Positions 29,196-38,871 of a stretch of DNA of 64,000 nt are shown here, in pieces (positions within the stretch are counted from its first letter, which is position 1; every line of letters starts with the position of its first letter). Below the pieces are notes generated by a model that did no database searches, had not been told where the DNA came from, and saw nothing but the letters and a program-made list of their open reading frames with translations. This stretch comes from Trypanosoma brucei gambiense DAL972 (lineage: Eukaryota > Euglenozoa > Kinetoplastea > Trypanosomatida > Trypanosomatidae), in NCBI RefSeq assembly GCF_000210295.1, contig NC_026740.1, forward strand, positions 1,309,691-1,373,690, in the 5' to 3' direction. The position numbers and the translations under genes were made by a program.

Positions 29196-29579
29196 CTAGT
29201 GTTCAGCAGCAATCATATCAGGAATAAACTCACGAATGGGATATTCCCGCTTGCATTGTGGGCAGCGCAGTGCTCCTTCACGGATGGCCACGTCTTGAAT
29301 GGCGTAATGTACAGCCTTGAGGTCCCTTGAGTCATCGGAGAGATCCACGTCCTCTAATTTCTCCGGCAGGACATTACCGGCATCCACCTGGTCCTGCTTC
29401 TGAGAACGCAAGGAATTGAAAGCTTCCACAAGATAGGTGTAATCCATCCGTGCGAGCATTGTTCGAATGAATTCAGGGTTGTACTCAGATGCCAGTACCT
29501 CCAACTCAGTGGCCTGCAGCTGAAGCGGAAAAGATTGGCACTGGATGCAGCATAGAAAATTATGAGTGAGCAGCCTCAT
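29196..29579 (-). CDS. TRM112: TRM112 methyltransferase activator, 127 aa
   Basis: Small zinc-binding cofactor that stabilises several methyltransferases acting on tRNA, rRNA and release factor. The N-terminus MRLLTHNFLCCIQC and the C-terminal LRCPQCKREYPIREFIPDM match the family, giving C11/C14 and C106/C109 as the zinc ligands. I start at the ATG at 29579, where the conserved MRLLTHN begins; the outer start is TTG. The central helical segment (EYNPEFIRTMLARMDYTYLV) is the normal insertion. Length is typical. Confidence 0.93.
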   Translation of the reverse strand: MRLLTHNFLCCIQCQSFPLQLQATELEVLASEYNPEFIRTMLARMDYTYLVEAFNSLRSQKQDQVDAGNVLPEKLEDVDLSDDSRDLKAVHYAIQDVAIREGALRCPQCKREYPIREFIPDMIAAEH

Positions 29580-29849
29580 CACCCTCAAACCAGTCGGTGA
29601 ACCAGTAAGACTCCCTGTCGCACACCAAGAAGTAAAATAACTGCCACCAAAAAAAAGTGAAGGAAAATATCAAATAATAGAGGTTCCAATAGAATAAACA
29701 CATATCTATATGAAGGAGTAACAATGAGCCCGAAACGCACGAATGACACAGCTTTGCTTAATATGACAAAGTTTGGCGTGAAAAGTTAACAACAACATTG
29801 CAATGCAAACACTCCAACTAAACGTGAGAAATAACCGTATGGTCGCTTT
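29580..29849. other. Short intergenic region, 270 nt
   Basis: Nothing recognisable beyond A-rich UTR sequence. Confidence 0.5.
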
Positions 29850-31400
29850 CTATGAGGCTTGTGGCCCGAAAAGTCTATTCTTCTTTGGAATAATATGAAA
29901 CCCTAAAGTCTTAGGTACGGGGGCTCGTTGCAAAAGGGGAAGTTTTTCCCGTGGTGGTATTTGCCTTTGTCCCACGAGATCAGTGCTGTTGGGGAGGCCC
30001 ATGAGAATATCCAAGGCGGAGGATTTCGGCTCTGCATCACTACTCTGACACCTACGCACTCCATCTCCGGGGCTCATCAATATTTCAAGTGGTCGCCCCT
30101 CTCGGAAAAGTTCTGTTGAGGAGGAAGGACCGGGGGATCGCCGAGACGCATGCTTGGGAGCAGCAATTGGACGAGACTTCTCAACCTCGCCCGCTGGAGT
30201 GTGTGGATCAGGCCTGCCCGCATATAGCGCTGCAGGATCAATCGCCCCTGTTTCGGGCAGGTGAAGCGCTCGCCTAAGCAACAGGTTCTCTTCCCGGAGC
30301 CTGCGTATTTCCGTTTTCAGATCGTATACCTCCTTCTGGGCGGTGTCCACGCGCTCTACGGCCTTGAACTGAATTTTCTGCGCGCGTTGAGCGAAGTAAA
30401 TGGTGCGGAGTGACTCCTCCACAAACCTCGAAGAGGGCGTGACACACGCCAGCAAAACGGTCCGGCAACCCCCATCAAGGCTATTCATTAGAAGCTGCGT
30501 CAATACACTGGAGCGGTACGGAATATGGTCGGCACGCTGGCCGGCTGAGCGACCTTTTGAGAGCCGCTCGATGACATTTCCTAAAGCAAAGAGTGAGCGG
30601 TTAATGGACTTTGTGTCCTCCCCTACACCTCCCGTGTCGCGCAGCCGCTCGGAGCCTGCAAGGTCCACGAAGGTAAGCTTACCGCGCCGCGCAGGTTTTT
30701 CTCCATCAATGACCTCCGTATATATGGTGAAGATAAGGTGTGAGCGGCTACTGTCTTCGTTCAGCAAATGTGCTGCCCGCTTCCGCCTTGCCTGCCCCTC
30801 TCGGAGCACCAACATGAAGTCGTTAATGTCTAAGCACTCGACAATCATTAGATCCTCAACAAAGAAGCATCCCGCGCCCTTAGACCAACGGCACTTGAGT
30901 CCCTCTGTTCCATTCAATAAATCGTTAATACGCTCGTTGAACAGTTCCAAATACGATGCCCGCAACTTTATGGTCCTTCCCTCAACCTCTCCAGCAGACT
31001 GAGCCTTTTCACGGAATTCTGAGACATACCTTACAGCTTCGAACTGAATACCATTCTCAGCTGTTCTGCCATCCTCCCCTTCCGTCGGACCGCTCATGGT
31101 GTACGTCTTGCCGCTGCCCGTTTGGCCAAAACACATAATGGTAGCGGCTTTCCCCTCAAAAGCAGCATCGCACATGGCGTGCAGGTCTAATGCGCGGAAG
31201 ACCTCCTCTTGGCTCACATCAGGGCCTAAACAACAATCCATGTCGAAGGTGTGAATTTGGTCCTGTGCACCGCGTGTGCCGCGGGATGTGGCATTTACTT
31301 TTGTGCCACCACATTGTACTACAATACACACCTCCTCGCCCTGAGCCTCCTCTCGCGGTAGCAGCGGTCTGACACGTAGAAAAGCACCTATGTGTTCCAT
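29850..31400 (-). CDS. Kinesin motor protein, 516 aa
   Basis: The motor domain (about 3-345) is complete: P-loop GQTGSGKTYTMSG (residues 92-104), switch I LLNEDSSRSHLIF, switch II VDLAGSERLRDTGG and KSINRSLFALGNVI. It lies at the N-terminus and is followed by a short coiled coil (VYDLKTEIRRLREENLLLRR) and a Pro/Ser-rich tail. It should move along microtubules or act in the flagellum or spindle using ATP. The tail has no cargo-domain signature, so the family is not assignable; trypanosomes carry many divergent kinesins. The short total length (516 aa) is unusual but not broken. Confidence 0.95.
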   Translation of the reverse strand: MEHIGAFLRVRPLLPREEAQGEEVCIVVQCGGTKVNATSRGTRGAQDQIHTFDMDCCLGPDVSQEEVFRALDLHAMCDAAFEGKAATIMCFGQTGSGKTYTMSGPTEGEDGRTAENGIQFEAVRYVSEFREKAQSAGEVEGRTIKLRASYLELFNERINDLLNGTEGLKCRWSKGAGCFFVEDLMIVECLDINDFMLVLREGQARRKRAAHLLNEDSSRSHLIFTIYTEVIDGEKPARRGKLTFVDLAGSERLRDTGGVGEDTKSINRSLFALGNVIERLSKGRSAGQRADHIPYRSSVLTQLLMNSLDGGCRTVLLACVTPSSRFVEESLRTIYFAQRAQKIQFKAVERVDTAQKEVYDLKTEIRRLREENLLLRRALHLPETGAIDPAALYAGRPDPHTPAGEVEKSRPIAAPKHASRRSPGPSSSTELFREGRPLEILMSPGDGVRRCQSSDAEPKSSALDILMGLPNSTDLVGQRQIPPREKLPLLQRAPVPKTLGFHIIPKKNRLFGPQAS

Positions 31401-32035
31401 TCCTTAGTTTATTGTGTGTTTGGAACGACGCTAATATCCAAACAAAACAGCCGAAGAGCCATCCAAACCAACGACAACCCCGCGCACGTTGTGAGGAAGC
31501 TTCCCTGACTTTCAATCAAGATTGTAACCGTGAAGTGCGTATATGTGTTTCACGTGTACGTGAGCGCATATTAAGAAAGATTTTAGGGAAGAGCCATGGT
31601 GCATCGCCTGTGAAAATTGAGAACAGTATAATTGACAATCAAAATTGACATGATAATAAAGGCAGTTGCCGCTGGATACCATTAAAAGGGTTAATTTTCA
31701 TCTGCCTTCTCCGCACACACACACACACAAAAAAAAAACACGCTCACGCAAGTATCGGTTGTTCCTCATACGCTGCAAAAAAACAACACGAGGTGCGTCG
31801 ATCAGTAAAACACAGCGATTACCCGCACCCTTTTTTTACTTCTGATGCCTGATAAACAAAACGGACGTATTACACCTTGACGATCCGTTAGTACAGACAA
31901 TATTGTATTCACAAAATAATTAATAGCAACCCAAGTTGTACCTGCAATAGCAGAGAGACATAATATACAGCAACTACCGCACACAAGGCATTCATGGCAA
32001 TCCTTATTACAAGGTAGAAGGAAAAAGTGCAGAGA
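31401..32035. other. Intergenic region, 635 nt
   Basis: Probable 5' region of the kinesin and 3' UTR of the 96-aa candidate. It includes an AC run and an A run at 31716-31739. No further gene. Confidence 0.5.
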
Positions 32036-32326
32036 CTAACTGTTTTCTGTTATTTTGCATGTAACACTATAGGTAAAGCCTCTACTGCCATCAGCCCATT
32101 TTCCATGATGAAAAGTACCTACAGAGCAGAATCTGAGCATGAATAACTCGTGATTTGGCAACGACGCATACCCCCAACCCACTTGCAGAGCACATACGCT
32201 CCTTTTCCAGCGGGAATGCAAGGCCGCGGCATGTCTCCAATTCAACCTTAAATTTACGGAAGAAGGAGAAAAAGAGGCAGTGAAAACAAGGGAAAACGTC
32301 GGTAAATTCAAAAAGGTTGATGACAT
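32036..32326 (-). CDS. Possible small gene, 96 aa
   Basis: ATG at 32326. On the coding strand a pyrimidine tract (complement of 32375-32393) is followed about 35-40 nt later by CAG (complement of 32335-32337), 8 nt before the ATG. This is a textbook trans-splice arrangement. The C-terminal half (GWGYASLPNHELFMLRFCS then FHHGKWADGSRGFTYSVTCK) reads like a folded beta-rich protein. The N-terminal half is Ser/Phe/Leu-rich and less convincing. The other two minus frames are also open over roughly 32160-32240, so a frameshifted remnant of a longer gene is an alternative. No family recognised. Confidence 0.4.
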   Translation of the reverse strand: MSSTFLNLPTFSLVFTASFSPSSVNLRLNWRHAAALHSRWKRSVCALQVGWGYASLPNHELFMLRFCSVGTFHHGKWADGSRGFTYSVTCKITENS

Positions 32327-32671
32327 AAGGCACACTGTCAGCAGTAACACACACAGTCCACAGGAGTACGTGGTATGAAGAGGGGGAGGGATAAGCGCGG
32401 CACAAATACATCGAGCGCGTGATCTCTTTCGGGTCAGCACTCACCAAGACGAAGAGAAATGCAACACAAAACAAAAGAGAGATGAAAGTTCACGAGAGGT
32501 TGGTACACCACACCTAGAGACACTTTCTTCCTTCACTTCCTTTGACACCAAATATACACGGCAGCGCGGAGTGTGAGACATCCCTCCAACAGCGAACAAG
32601 TGTGCGTGCTCAATGCTAAGCTACAGCACCTCACAATCCGTTTCTATCCTTACAAGTGATTCAGACTGCAC
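32327..32671. other. Intergenic region, 345 nt
   Basis: Leader of the 96-aa candidate with its pyrimidine tract on the complement of 32375-32393, then the 3' UTR of the CFAP119-like gene. Confidence 0.5.
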
Positions 32672-33676
32672 TCACTGTGGTTGCACAAACGGGAAAATAC
32701 CCAAGGCTTTCTCCGCTGCAGTAATGCGCTCTAAGATTTGTCTCTGTCGCTTTGATAAGTCCACCTGAAGACTCTCATATGTATCCTCCACAGCCCTCAT
32801 TGAGCCCTCGTTCTCAATGAAAACTTTCATGTCTCTTTCGTTCTGAATAGTCTGTAATCGCAACTGCTCTAAAGCCATCGCCTCCTCATACTCCTTCTTA
32901 TACGTTTCCAACTCAGATGCCCGCTGCTCCTCCACATCCTGCTGCGCTTTGGCGAGTGGCGGTTCTTGCGGAACACTCTCAGGTGCCAAGGCATTTCGAA
33001 GGGGAGGGGCCGACACGGGGACCTCCAGAAAATAATTGAACTCCTCGGGTTCCCCAACCATACGAGCATGAGTGGCGACGTAGTGGTACAGCGAGGCGTG
33101 CTGAACGATCCCTTGAATAAGCCACGTACTAAAAGGACCGATATCCTCCCTTTGAAGATAAATATTTTCTTTGGGAACGGTGGAAACGGCTTCTGTTTCC
33201 TCCACCACCTTCTCTGCTGCCCGATGGCCCCTTCGTGCTGATGTTTTGGAAGAAGACTGAACTTCCCATAAGGCCTCCTCAGCCTGTAAAGCCCGCTTCC
33301 ACTTCCACTCTTCCTCCACTTCAGAGGTAACAAAGGCGACCACTTCTTCCTGCATTTCTTGCGTGTTACAACCATCCTCTACCCTCTCTTGAAAAGTACA
33401 CAACCATTTTAACAGATGGACTACTTTTGCCGCACAATAACCCTGCTTCGCGCAGAAATTGATGAAATCCAGACGGGCGTCCACAACTATCTGCTGACCG
33501 AGGTCCACCTGGTAGCATTCGGCACCGAGTGCAACGGCAGTCATCGTTAGGAGGGATACTTCGTCATTTGCCCCAACAAAATGCAGCAGTTGCTCTATAA
33601 ATTTTTCATCTTGAAAGGAAGGTGTCGTATCAACGGCGTACGACGACAAACACTCCGACTTGCGACGCGGAGGCAT
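32672..33676 (-). CDS. CFAP119/CCDC189-like flagellar protein, 334 aa
   Basis: I start at the ATG at 33676. The open frame continues upstream but reads as hydrophobic UTR translation. The folded part (about 20-220) has FIEQLLHFVGANDEV, RLDFINFCAKQGYCAAKVVH and later FSTWLIQGIVQHASLYHYVA with FNYFLEVP. This is the helical pattern of the CFAP119 (DUF4464) family of axonemal proteins. The C-terminus is a strong coiled coil (ASELETYKKEYEEAMALEQL; LERITAAEKALGIFPF). The family call is moderate and made from memory. A coiled-coil axonemal protein is otherwise safe. Confidence 0.6.
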   Translation of the reverse strand: MPPRRKSECLSSYAVDTTPSFQDEKFIEQLLHFVGANDEVSLLTMTAVALGAECYQVDLGQQIVVDARLDFINFCAKQGYCAAKVVHLLKWLCTFQERVEDGCNTQEMQEEVVAFVTSEVEEEWKWKRALQAEEALWEVQSSSKTSARRGHRAAEKVVEETEAVSTVPKENIYLQREDIGPFSTWLIQGIVQHASLYHYVATHARMVGEPEEFNYFLEVPVSAPPLRNALAPESVPQEPPLAKAQQDVEEQRASELETYKKEYEEAMALEQLRLQTIQNERDMKVFIENEGSMRAVEDTYESLQVDLSKRQRQILERITAAEKALGIFPFVQPQ

Positions 33677-34094
33677 TAGGACTAACGAATGATGCTTAGA
33701 GGTATGAAAAATGCAAAAGGGATAGGGGGAGAAAGAGGGTCTTAGGGTTTTGAAAAGAAAAAAAAACGCACAAACAAACAAACAAACCGGTAGATGAAGG
33801 CACACAAATACCTGGCACACAGGAGAGAGTTTTCTGAACAAGTAAAGTACAAGCACTGCATTTCGCAACACACTATCCAATGCATGCAGTGCCAACTAAA
33901 CTTTACTAAAAAAAAAGGAAAAAACTATCCACCCACACACGAAAAAAAAATTCTTCACAAATATGGTAAAGCCTACATGGGGAAAGTTGGTTCATTTGTC
34001 GTGAAAAAAACAAAAACAAACAACAGCCTCATCCCCGCAGTGAATTCTAAGGTGACAAATGGTGAAGAAGGAAGGAACTTAAATAGTACAGGTT
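33677..34094. other. Intergenic region, 418 nt
   Basis: A-rich UTR sequence with A runs at 33908-33925 and 33943-33951 and short GAAA-rich blocks. No gene. Confidence 0.5.
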
Positions 34095-34781
34095 CTAAGC
34101 ATGGTGAGGTGGGGGGGTCAACAGAACTACCATCTTCCGCGCATCCGTGGACTTTTTGAATCCGAAGGTAATCCTCGAGGGTCTAATAGATGTGTTTATA
34201 ACCACTAAATATTCACCCAGTGACGATCCTTCGGCATTAGCCATCTGAACACTGGTGATAACTGATGTGGAAGCACACATGCGATGAAAGCCACCTTTTG
34301 GTGACTGCTGATACCATTTGACAGACCCCTCGTATGTGTCGACGCTCACCAAAGTGTGGACATCCGTTTTAAATGTACCGATTAATGACCAAGCCGGCCG
34401 AAAGCACTGCGGAGGTGGTGCAAACTCCACGCCATGGAAAAGTTCATCGGGGACATCAATACTGGCGAGGCCCTTTAGTCTGTGTGTTGGGTTCAGCATC
34501 TCTGCCGCCTCTCTCGTTAATGACGCCATCTCCTTTCTAGTGGACGTTTTTGAAGATACCGATTGAACTAGCGACAATGAACGGGAAGGAATCTTGTGAA
34601 TTGATGGTTTGACGGATTGGGAGCGGGACGTTTTGGCTGAGAGGGATGCACTGGAGGGAAATAACGAGACGTTATTTGTTGCTACTCCGCATGCGACTCG
34701 CGAAGTAGAGCTCGCCTCCCGCACCACAGGCTGGTGTGGTATCTTATGACGCTGTTCATATTGCCTAAGTCTTGCTACCAT
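34095..34781 (-). CDS. Uncharacterised protein, 228 aa
   Basis: The N-terminal 95 residues are Ser/Thr-rich and likely disordered. The C-terminal ~130 residues have alternating hydrophobic strand-like blocks (FRPAWSLIGTFKTDVHTLVS; GFHRMCASTSVITSVQMA; GEYLVVINTSIRPSRITFGF) and could form a small beta-domain. No signal peptide, membrane helix or recognised motif. The ATG at 34781 is the first in frame. I assign no function. Confidence 0.65.
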   Translation of the reverse strand: MVARLRQYEQRHKIPHQPVVREASSTSRVACGVATNNVSLFPSSASLSAKTSRSQSVKPSIHKIPSRSLSLVQSVSSKTSTRKEMASLTREAAEMLNPTHRLKGLASIDVPDELFHGVEFAPPPQCFRPAWSLIGTFKTDVHTLVSVDTYEGSVKWYQQSPKGGFHRMCASTSVITSVQMANAEGSSLGEYLVVINTSIRPSRITFGFKKSTDARKMVVLLTPPPHHA

Positions 34782-36332
34782 CCTGCTGATATTCTCCTTT
34801 GCTTACCTGCGTTACACTCTGACAGCGAATATAAAGTACAAAAAAAAAGGAAAAGGAATCAGGCATAGATGCGCGAGCAACGCGTGAGAAGCAACAGGTA
34901 TATGTGGAGTGGGATACGAACGAAGCAAAACAGCCTTTCACACATAAACATATATGTTATTTTCACACATACACACAACAACCATTTTTCTACAAAGAAA
35001 AACAGGTATCAGTCACAACTATGGTCTCATGTGCACGAATGAAACAAAAAAAAAATCTAATCGGGACCTGCCACTCGTTGTGTGCACCCTCAAACTTCCT
35101 CTTTCCCTCTCCATTTCCACCAGCCTTAACAACACCGTGGCACAACGCGCAAATGTGTTGTCGTTCGGCTTTGTCTGCCTTTATGGAGACGGAAATGACA
35201 AGGCAGCGAGCGATTATGGGTGAAGTGGGAGAAAACAGCACACGGGATAAGAATAAAAAACAAACTATAAAAGAAGTGGCTGCCGAGCTCGCTATGCAGA
35301 ACCCAGTAGACCCCAATCTATGTGATTCACACACCTGTCGTCTCTATGATGCTTCAAAAAAGCCTACACGGCGCATTGCAGAGGGGCTATTGAAAATCTG
35401 CTCTTAACATATATTGGGTACCCGCGGACACACACTAACGCATACGCAAACTATCATAGTCACGTATATATACATATACATACGTGTGTGTGTGTGTGTG
35501 TGTGCGAATGTGTATCTATATACAAATGTATCAAAGTGCTCGTACATGATGACAATTATTTCTCTGTTCTATACGCTGTATGAGATATTAAAAAAACCCA
35601 TTAACACGTTTTCGATGTGCGCAGCGATAAAAAAGTCAATCACAACTACCGGCACAACTGCAATTCTTGTTTATGGGTTCAGGCACCTGCCTATCAAAAA
35701 AGAAAAACATGCTGCATGGCGTCAATAGAGAGAGCCGGAAGGGAAAGAAGGTCCCTCGCTTGTTAGCGCAAATGTTTTTTTTTCTTTTACACCCCCTCAT
35801 AACCTTCCCCATTCTCACACCCACACCGTACCCCCACGTTTGATATACGCAGACATGCTCTTTCAATCTTGCTGTTGGAGGGGGGGGAACATCACTTTAA
35901 CATCACCAAACATTGATTATTTACTAAGTTTGGGAACTCAGTGATATCGTCAGAAGCATTGCGGCGCCCTACTCCCCACACTACCACCACTGACGATACT
36001 CCACGAGAGGAGATTATAACATCTGCAACGCGCGGCAAAAATCCCGCCCAGTTTATCCGCTGACACCCGCCTAAGCAAACACAACGAAGCGGTGCCTTCC
36101 TCCATCTCAGTAAATCCCAATGCTTTCGGTATACTTTTTCCCACTTTTTTGCCACACGGTAAGAGCAAACCTTACCCAGCTTCTCTACAGGACATGGGTC
36201 GCCAGAAGCGATAACGATAAGAAACCTTTACGCGCGTCCTCCTTGTCTTTCCTTCTACTGACGTGCTTTCTGATCCAAATGTCCTCCGCTACGCGGTTAG
36301 CTTTTACAACCTGTACGGAAAGATGAAGAACT
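34782..36332. other. Intergenic region, 1.55 kb, with a possible reverse-strand small ORF
   Basis: 3' UTR of the FHA gene and leader of the 228-aa gene. It contains an A run at 35046-35055, a (GT)n run at 35484-35503, and a run of G at 35879-35888. A plus-strand ORF with a splice-like upstream region is listed separately. Minus-strand frames at 35892-36168 lack an ATG and are not called. Confidence 0.5.
35153..35407 (+). CDS. Possible 84-aa ORF on the opposite strand
   Basis: ATG at 35153, about 30 nt after an AG at 35122-35123 preceded by a 25-nt pyrimidine-rich tract (about 35098-35121). The peptide has a mixed composition with an amphipathic segment (NKKQTIKEVAAELAMQNPVD) and four Cys. 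It runs against the direction of the surrounding unit, so it would be exceptional as a gene; it may be an inverted remnant or chance. No family recognised. Confidence 0.25.
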   Translation: MCCRSALSAFMETEMTRQRAIMGEVGENSTRDKNKKQTIKEVAAELAMQNPVDPNLCDSHTCRLYDASKKPTRRIAEGLLKICS

Positions 36333-37352
36333 CTATTGTACGGTTTCCCTGGCTACTGCAGGTGCAACCCGCGTTTCTCTGGCATCTTCCTTAGTTGGTT
36401 CGGCAAGTGCATCGGAGTTGCAATAACCCCTACTTGCGGTGGCTTTTGAGGAGGGGCACGGCAATCCGGTCGTGGAGGCGACGTCAGAAGAGGAATTCGT
36501 CGTGACTTCCCAGGCATTGGCTTCATTAGGGTCGAGGTATGCGGCGACGGTTCCGCTTCGTCTCGCCAACTCACCGCCACTACGATCTTCTCCAGACGGG
36601 TAACTCACTTCACGAATCCGACGTTTGGGAGTTACGTCGCCGTCGTCATAAAGTTTATTGCTCCCGGTCTCCTGCTCATGTCTCATCCTCTTCAAAGGCA
36701 ACTTCAATGGGGAAGTGGTGGAAACTTTTGGATCAGGGCTATCCTGAAGTGCCCCCAGTGCTCGTTGCCTTGCCTGAGAAATAACAAACTCCATACTGAG
36801 AAAAACCGGCGGGGTAGCCACGAATCCGAATCCTTCTTCACTTTTGCCCTCCATGGCGACGCGCCAAGTAACAATCTCTAAAGGGAGGTCTTCCATGGGA
36901 AGTGATTTACCCACCTCTACATCGCGCATCCCTCCCAACACGATTACATCGCCATGGTGCAGAGGTGTCGGAGCGGAAGACGCGACTCGGATGCCGTTAA
37001 CAAATGTTCCGTTACTGCTTCCCACATCAACAAGCCACAGACTGTATTGCTCCTTCACCGGGATTTCCGTTTGACCCTCGCAGTCGACGTGCCGTCCTTC
37101 GCATCGGGACGGATCGCTGGCGGCTTCCCTTTCCTCAACCCTTTCGCTTGTTTCAGGCTCACACTTTTGTGCAAACATTTGGCAGTGCCACTGCGATGAA
37201 AAAATCAAATCCATTTCTAAAACCACGTCGTTATCGATGGCCCGGCCGATGGTGATTGGTTTGCCGCTCAGGGGTAGTCGGACGGGCAAACGACGCTGAA
37301 GCCCCTCAGGGCCCCTGGTAAGGACCAGCGAAGCACAGATATGCTCAGTCAT
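36333..37352 (-). CDS. FHA-domain protein, 339 aa
   Basis: The N-terminal FHA domain binds phosphothreonine. The core is seen in KPITIGRAIDNDVVLEMDLI, the SSQWHCQMF segment (where SxxH is expected), and WLVDVGSSNGTFVNGIRV with the conserved SSNGTxVNG. A 35-residue charged insertion lies between the strands of the domain (about 63-97). After the domain come beta-rich and Ser/Thr-rich segments without recognised motifs. A (TA)n(TG)n run ends about 15 nt before the ATG. Function cannot be given beyond phospho-dependent binding. Confidence 0.9.
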   Translation of the reverse strand: MTEHICASLVLTRGPEGLQRRLPVRLPLSGKPITIGRAIDNDVVLEMDLIFSSQWHCQMFAQKCEPETSERVEEREAASDPSRCEGRHVDCEGQTEIPVKEQYSLWLVDVGSSNGTFVNGIRVASSAPTPLHHGDVIVLGGMRDVEVGKSLPMEDLPLEIVTWRVAMEGKSEEGFGFVATPPVFLSMEFVISQARQRALGALQDSPDPKVSTTSPLKLPLKRMRHEQETGSNKLYDDGDVTPKRRIREVSYPSGEDRSGGELARRSGTVAAYLDPNEANAWEVTTNSSSDVASTTGLPCPSSKATASRGYCNSDALAEPTKEDARETRVAPAVARETVQ

Positions 37353-37992
37353 AGTCTATATACGAAATATATATATATATATATATATATTTGTGTGTGT
37401 GTGTGTGTACAGATGTATACCAAAGCATAGAAGAAGCGAAGAGTGACATAAAATGGTGGGCGAGTGCACACACACGTGGGGAAACAAGAAAGGATCGGCA
37501 AAACCATGTTACGTATGGATAATGGGGAAACTGGAACGGGCTGTAACAAGCCTGTGCAGTGTCGAGGAAGGAAGAAAGCGAAGTCACTAGTGGTGCGCCC
37601 AACTGCTGCACAACAAGTGTAAAAAAAGAGGAGAGGAGTGCGTGTGGGGGCCTCTGATTCCTCAGTGGAGGCTGCTTCGGGGCGGTCACAGTTAATCCCA
37701 AAAGAAAGTGAACAAATTGCTTCACCATTTCCCCTCGCACGCCTGTAGCTAAAAACGAGGGTTTGCGGAGTGCTCAACGTCACCTCCCACCAAGCTTCCG
37801 GCCCGCTTCTCACACACCATATGTTCTCATTCTTTTCACATAAAATACATGCGCTCCCGTGCTGATGCCGGTAACTTTTTTTAATGCGGGTCTTCAAAAA
37901 TAACATAAACCGAGTAAAGGGGAAGGAAGTTTGTTGGAAGATGAGCGAAATGGGGGCTAACGCGCGATGGAGAACCCCTAGGCACTTTCTCG
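37353..37992. other. Intergenic region, 640 nt
   Basis: Leader of the FHA gene and 3' UTR of the EF-hand gene. No gene. Confidence 0.5.
37367..37408. repeat. (TA)n(TG)n compound microsatellite
   Basis: Coding strand reads (CA)n then (TA)n, followed 8-10 nt later by TATATAG and the FHA ATG. Thus the repeat appears to sit right at the trans-splice acceptor. Confidence 0.95.
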
Positions 37993-38805
37993 TCACATAT
38001 TCATGGTGTTAGGCCCCATTGTGCACTGGCTCTGCAAATTTTTAGTGAAAGTGTACTTGCAGGCGAACTTGCCGTCGTATTTTACAGTCTCCCATCCCTT
38101 TCCGTAGTCTGATGATGTTGCCTGGTATAGGGGATGCTGCTTGGTTCCGTGTATGCTTTTGAGTCTGATATCAGTAGAGGCAGCTGAAGCCATTCGCTCT
38201 TCCAGGCTTACCTTCGGTCGATCCAGCGAAAAGCTGCGAATGCAGTGGAGCTCAAAGTGCTCATCACGTACCGTTTTGTGAGAGATACCAACAAGATATG
38301 CCGTTAGTTCCTCCACCGTGATGCCACCGTCCGAATGGGCCTCCCAAAAGTCATTAAGAAACATTCGTTCAAGCGCTTGGGACTCCCACCCCAAAAGAAG
38401 TTTAGGGTGCCTTGCAGTGTCGTACACCTTCATTAATTCATCAAAGGTAATGAATCCAGAGCCATCCGTGGGGACACGCTTCAACGACAGCGACACGACG
38501 TGTTGCCGCCGTGGCGACAGCGAAGGGAGAAACGAGCGTTTAAAAGTTTCGACGTCAAAAGGAGCACTCTCATCAGTCACAGTTGTGACACCCCTCAATA
38601 TCCCAACCCCACCGCAACGGCGGCCAAACTGAGAAGCGAGCATCGCAAAATCAATATCGTTTATAAAAACATTGATGCTGCGAAATGCATTCCGCACACC
38701 ACCAACCGTGCGCTCGGACTCTGGTAGTTTGTCTACAACGTGTACGAGGACCCAAAGCTTCTTCTTTCCGAGTCGCTCCACTGCTTTTGCAATAAGAACG
38801 TCCAT
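37993..38805 (-). CDS. Calcyphosin-type EF-hand protein, probably flagellar, 270 aa
   Basis: Start at the ATG 38805; the outer start is GTG. Two EF-hand-like loops are seen, around VPTDGSGFITFDELM and WEAHSDGGITVEELT. In both, position 1 is not Asp (Pro and Glu), so calcium binding is doubtful. The C-terminus has HPLYQATSSDYGKGW, a motif seen in several axonemal microtubule-inner proteins, suggesting a role in the flagellar doublet. Both loops and this motif were read directly; the flagellar role is inferred. Confidence 0.75.
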   Translation of the reverse strand: MDVLIAKAVERLGKKKLWVLVHVVDKLPESERTVGGVRNAFRSINVFINDIDFAMLASQFGRRCGGVGILRGVTTVTDESAPFDVETFKRSFLPSLSPRRQHVVSLSLKRVPTDGSGFITFDELMKVYDTARHPKLLLGWESQALERMFLNDFWEAHSDGGITVEELTAYLVGISHKTVRDEHFELHCIRSFSLDRPKVSLEERMASAASTDIRLKSIHGTKQHPLYQATSSDYGKGWETVKYDGKFACKYTFTKNLQSQCTMGPNTMNM

Positions 38806-38840
38806 GACCACTAATCCTATGCCTCTCTATAAATGTACAA

Positions 38841-38871
<31 letters not shown>

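Noticed and set aside
35892..36168. Two overlapping minus frames in the FHA 3' region
   Set aside because: They start only at GTG or TTG and have no internal ATG or recognisable composition.
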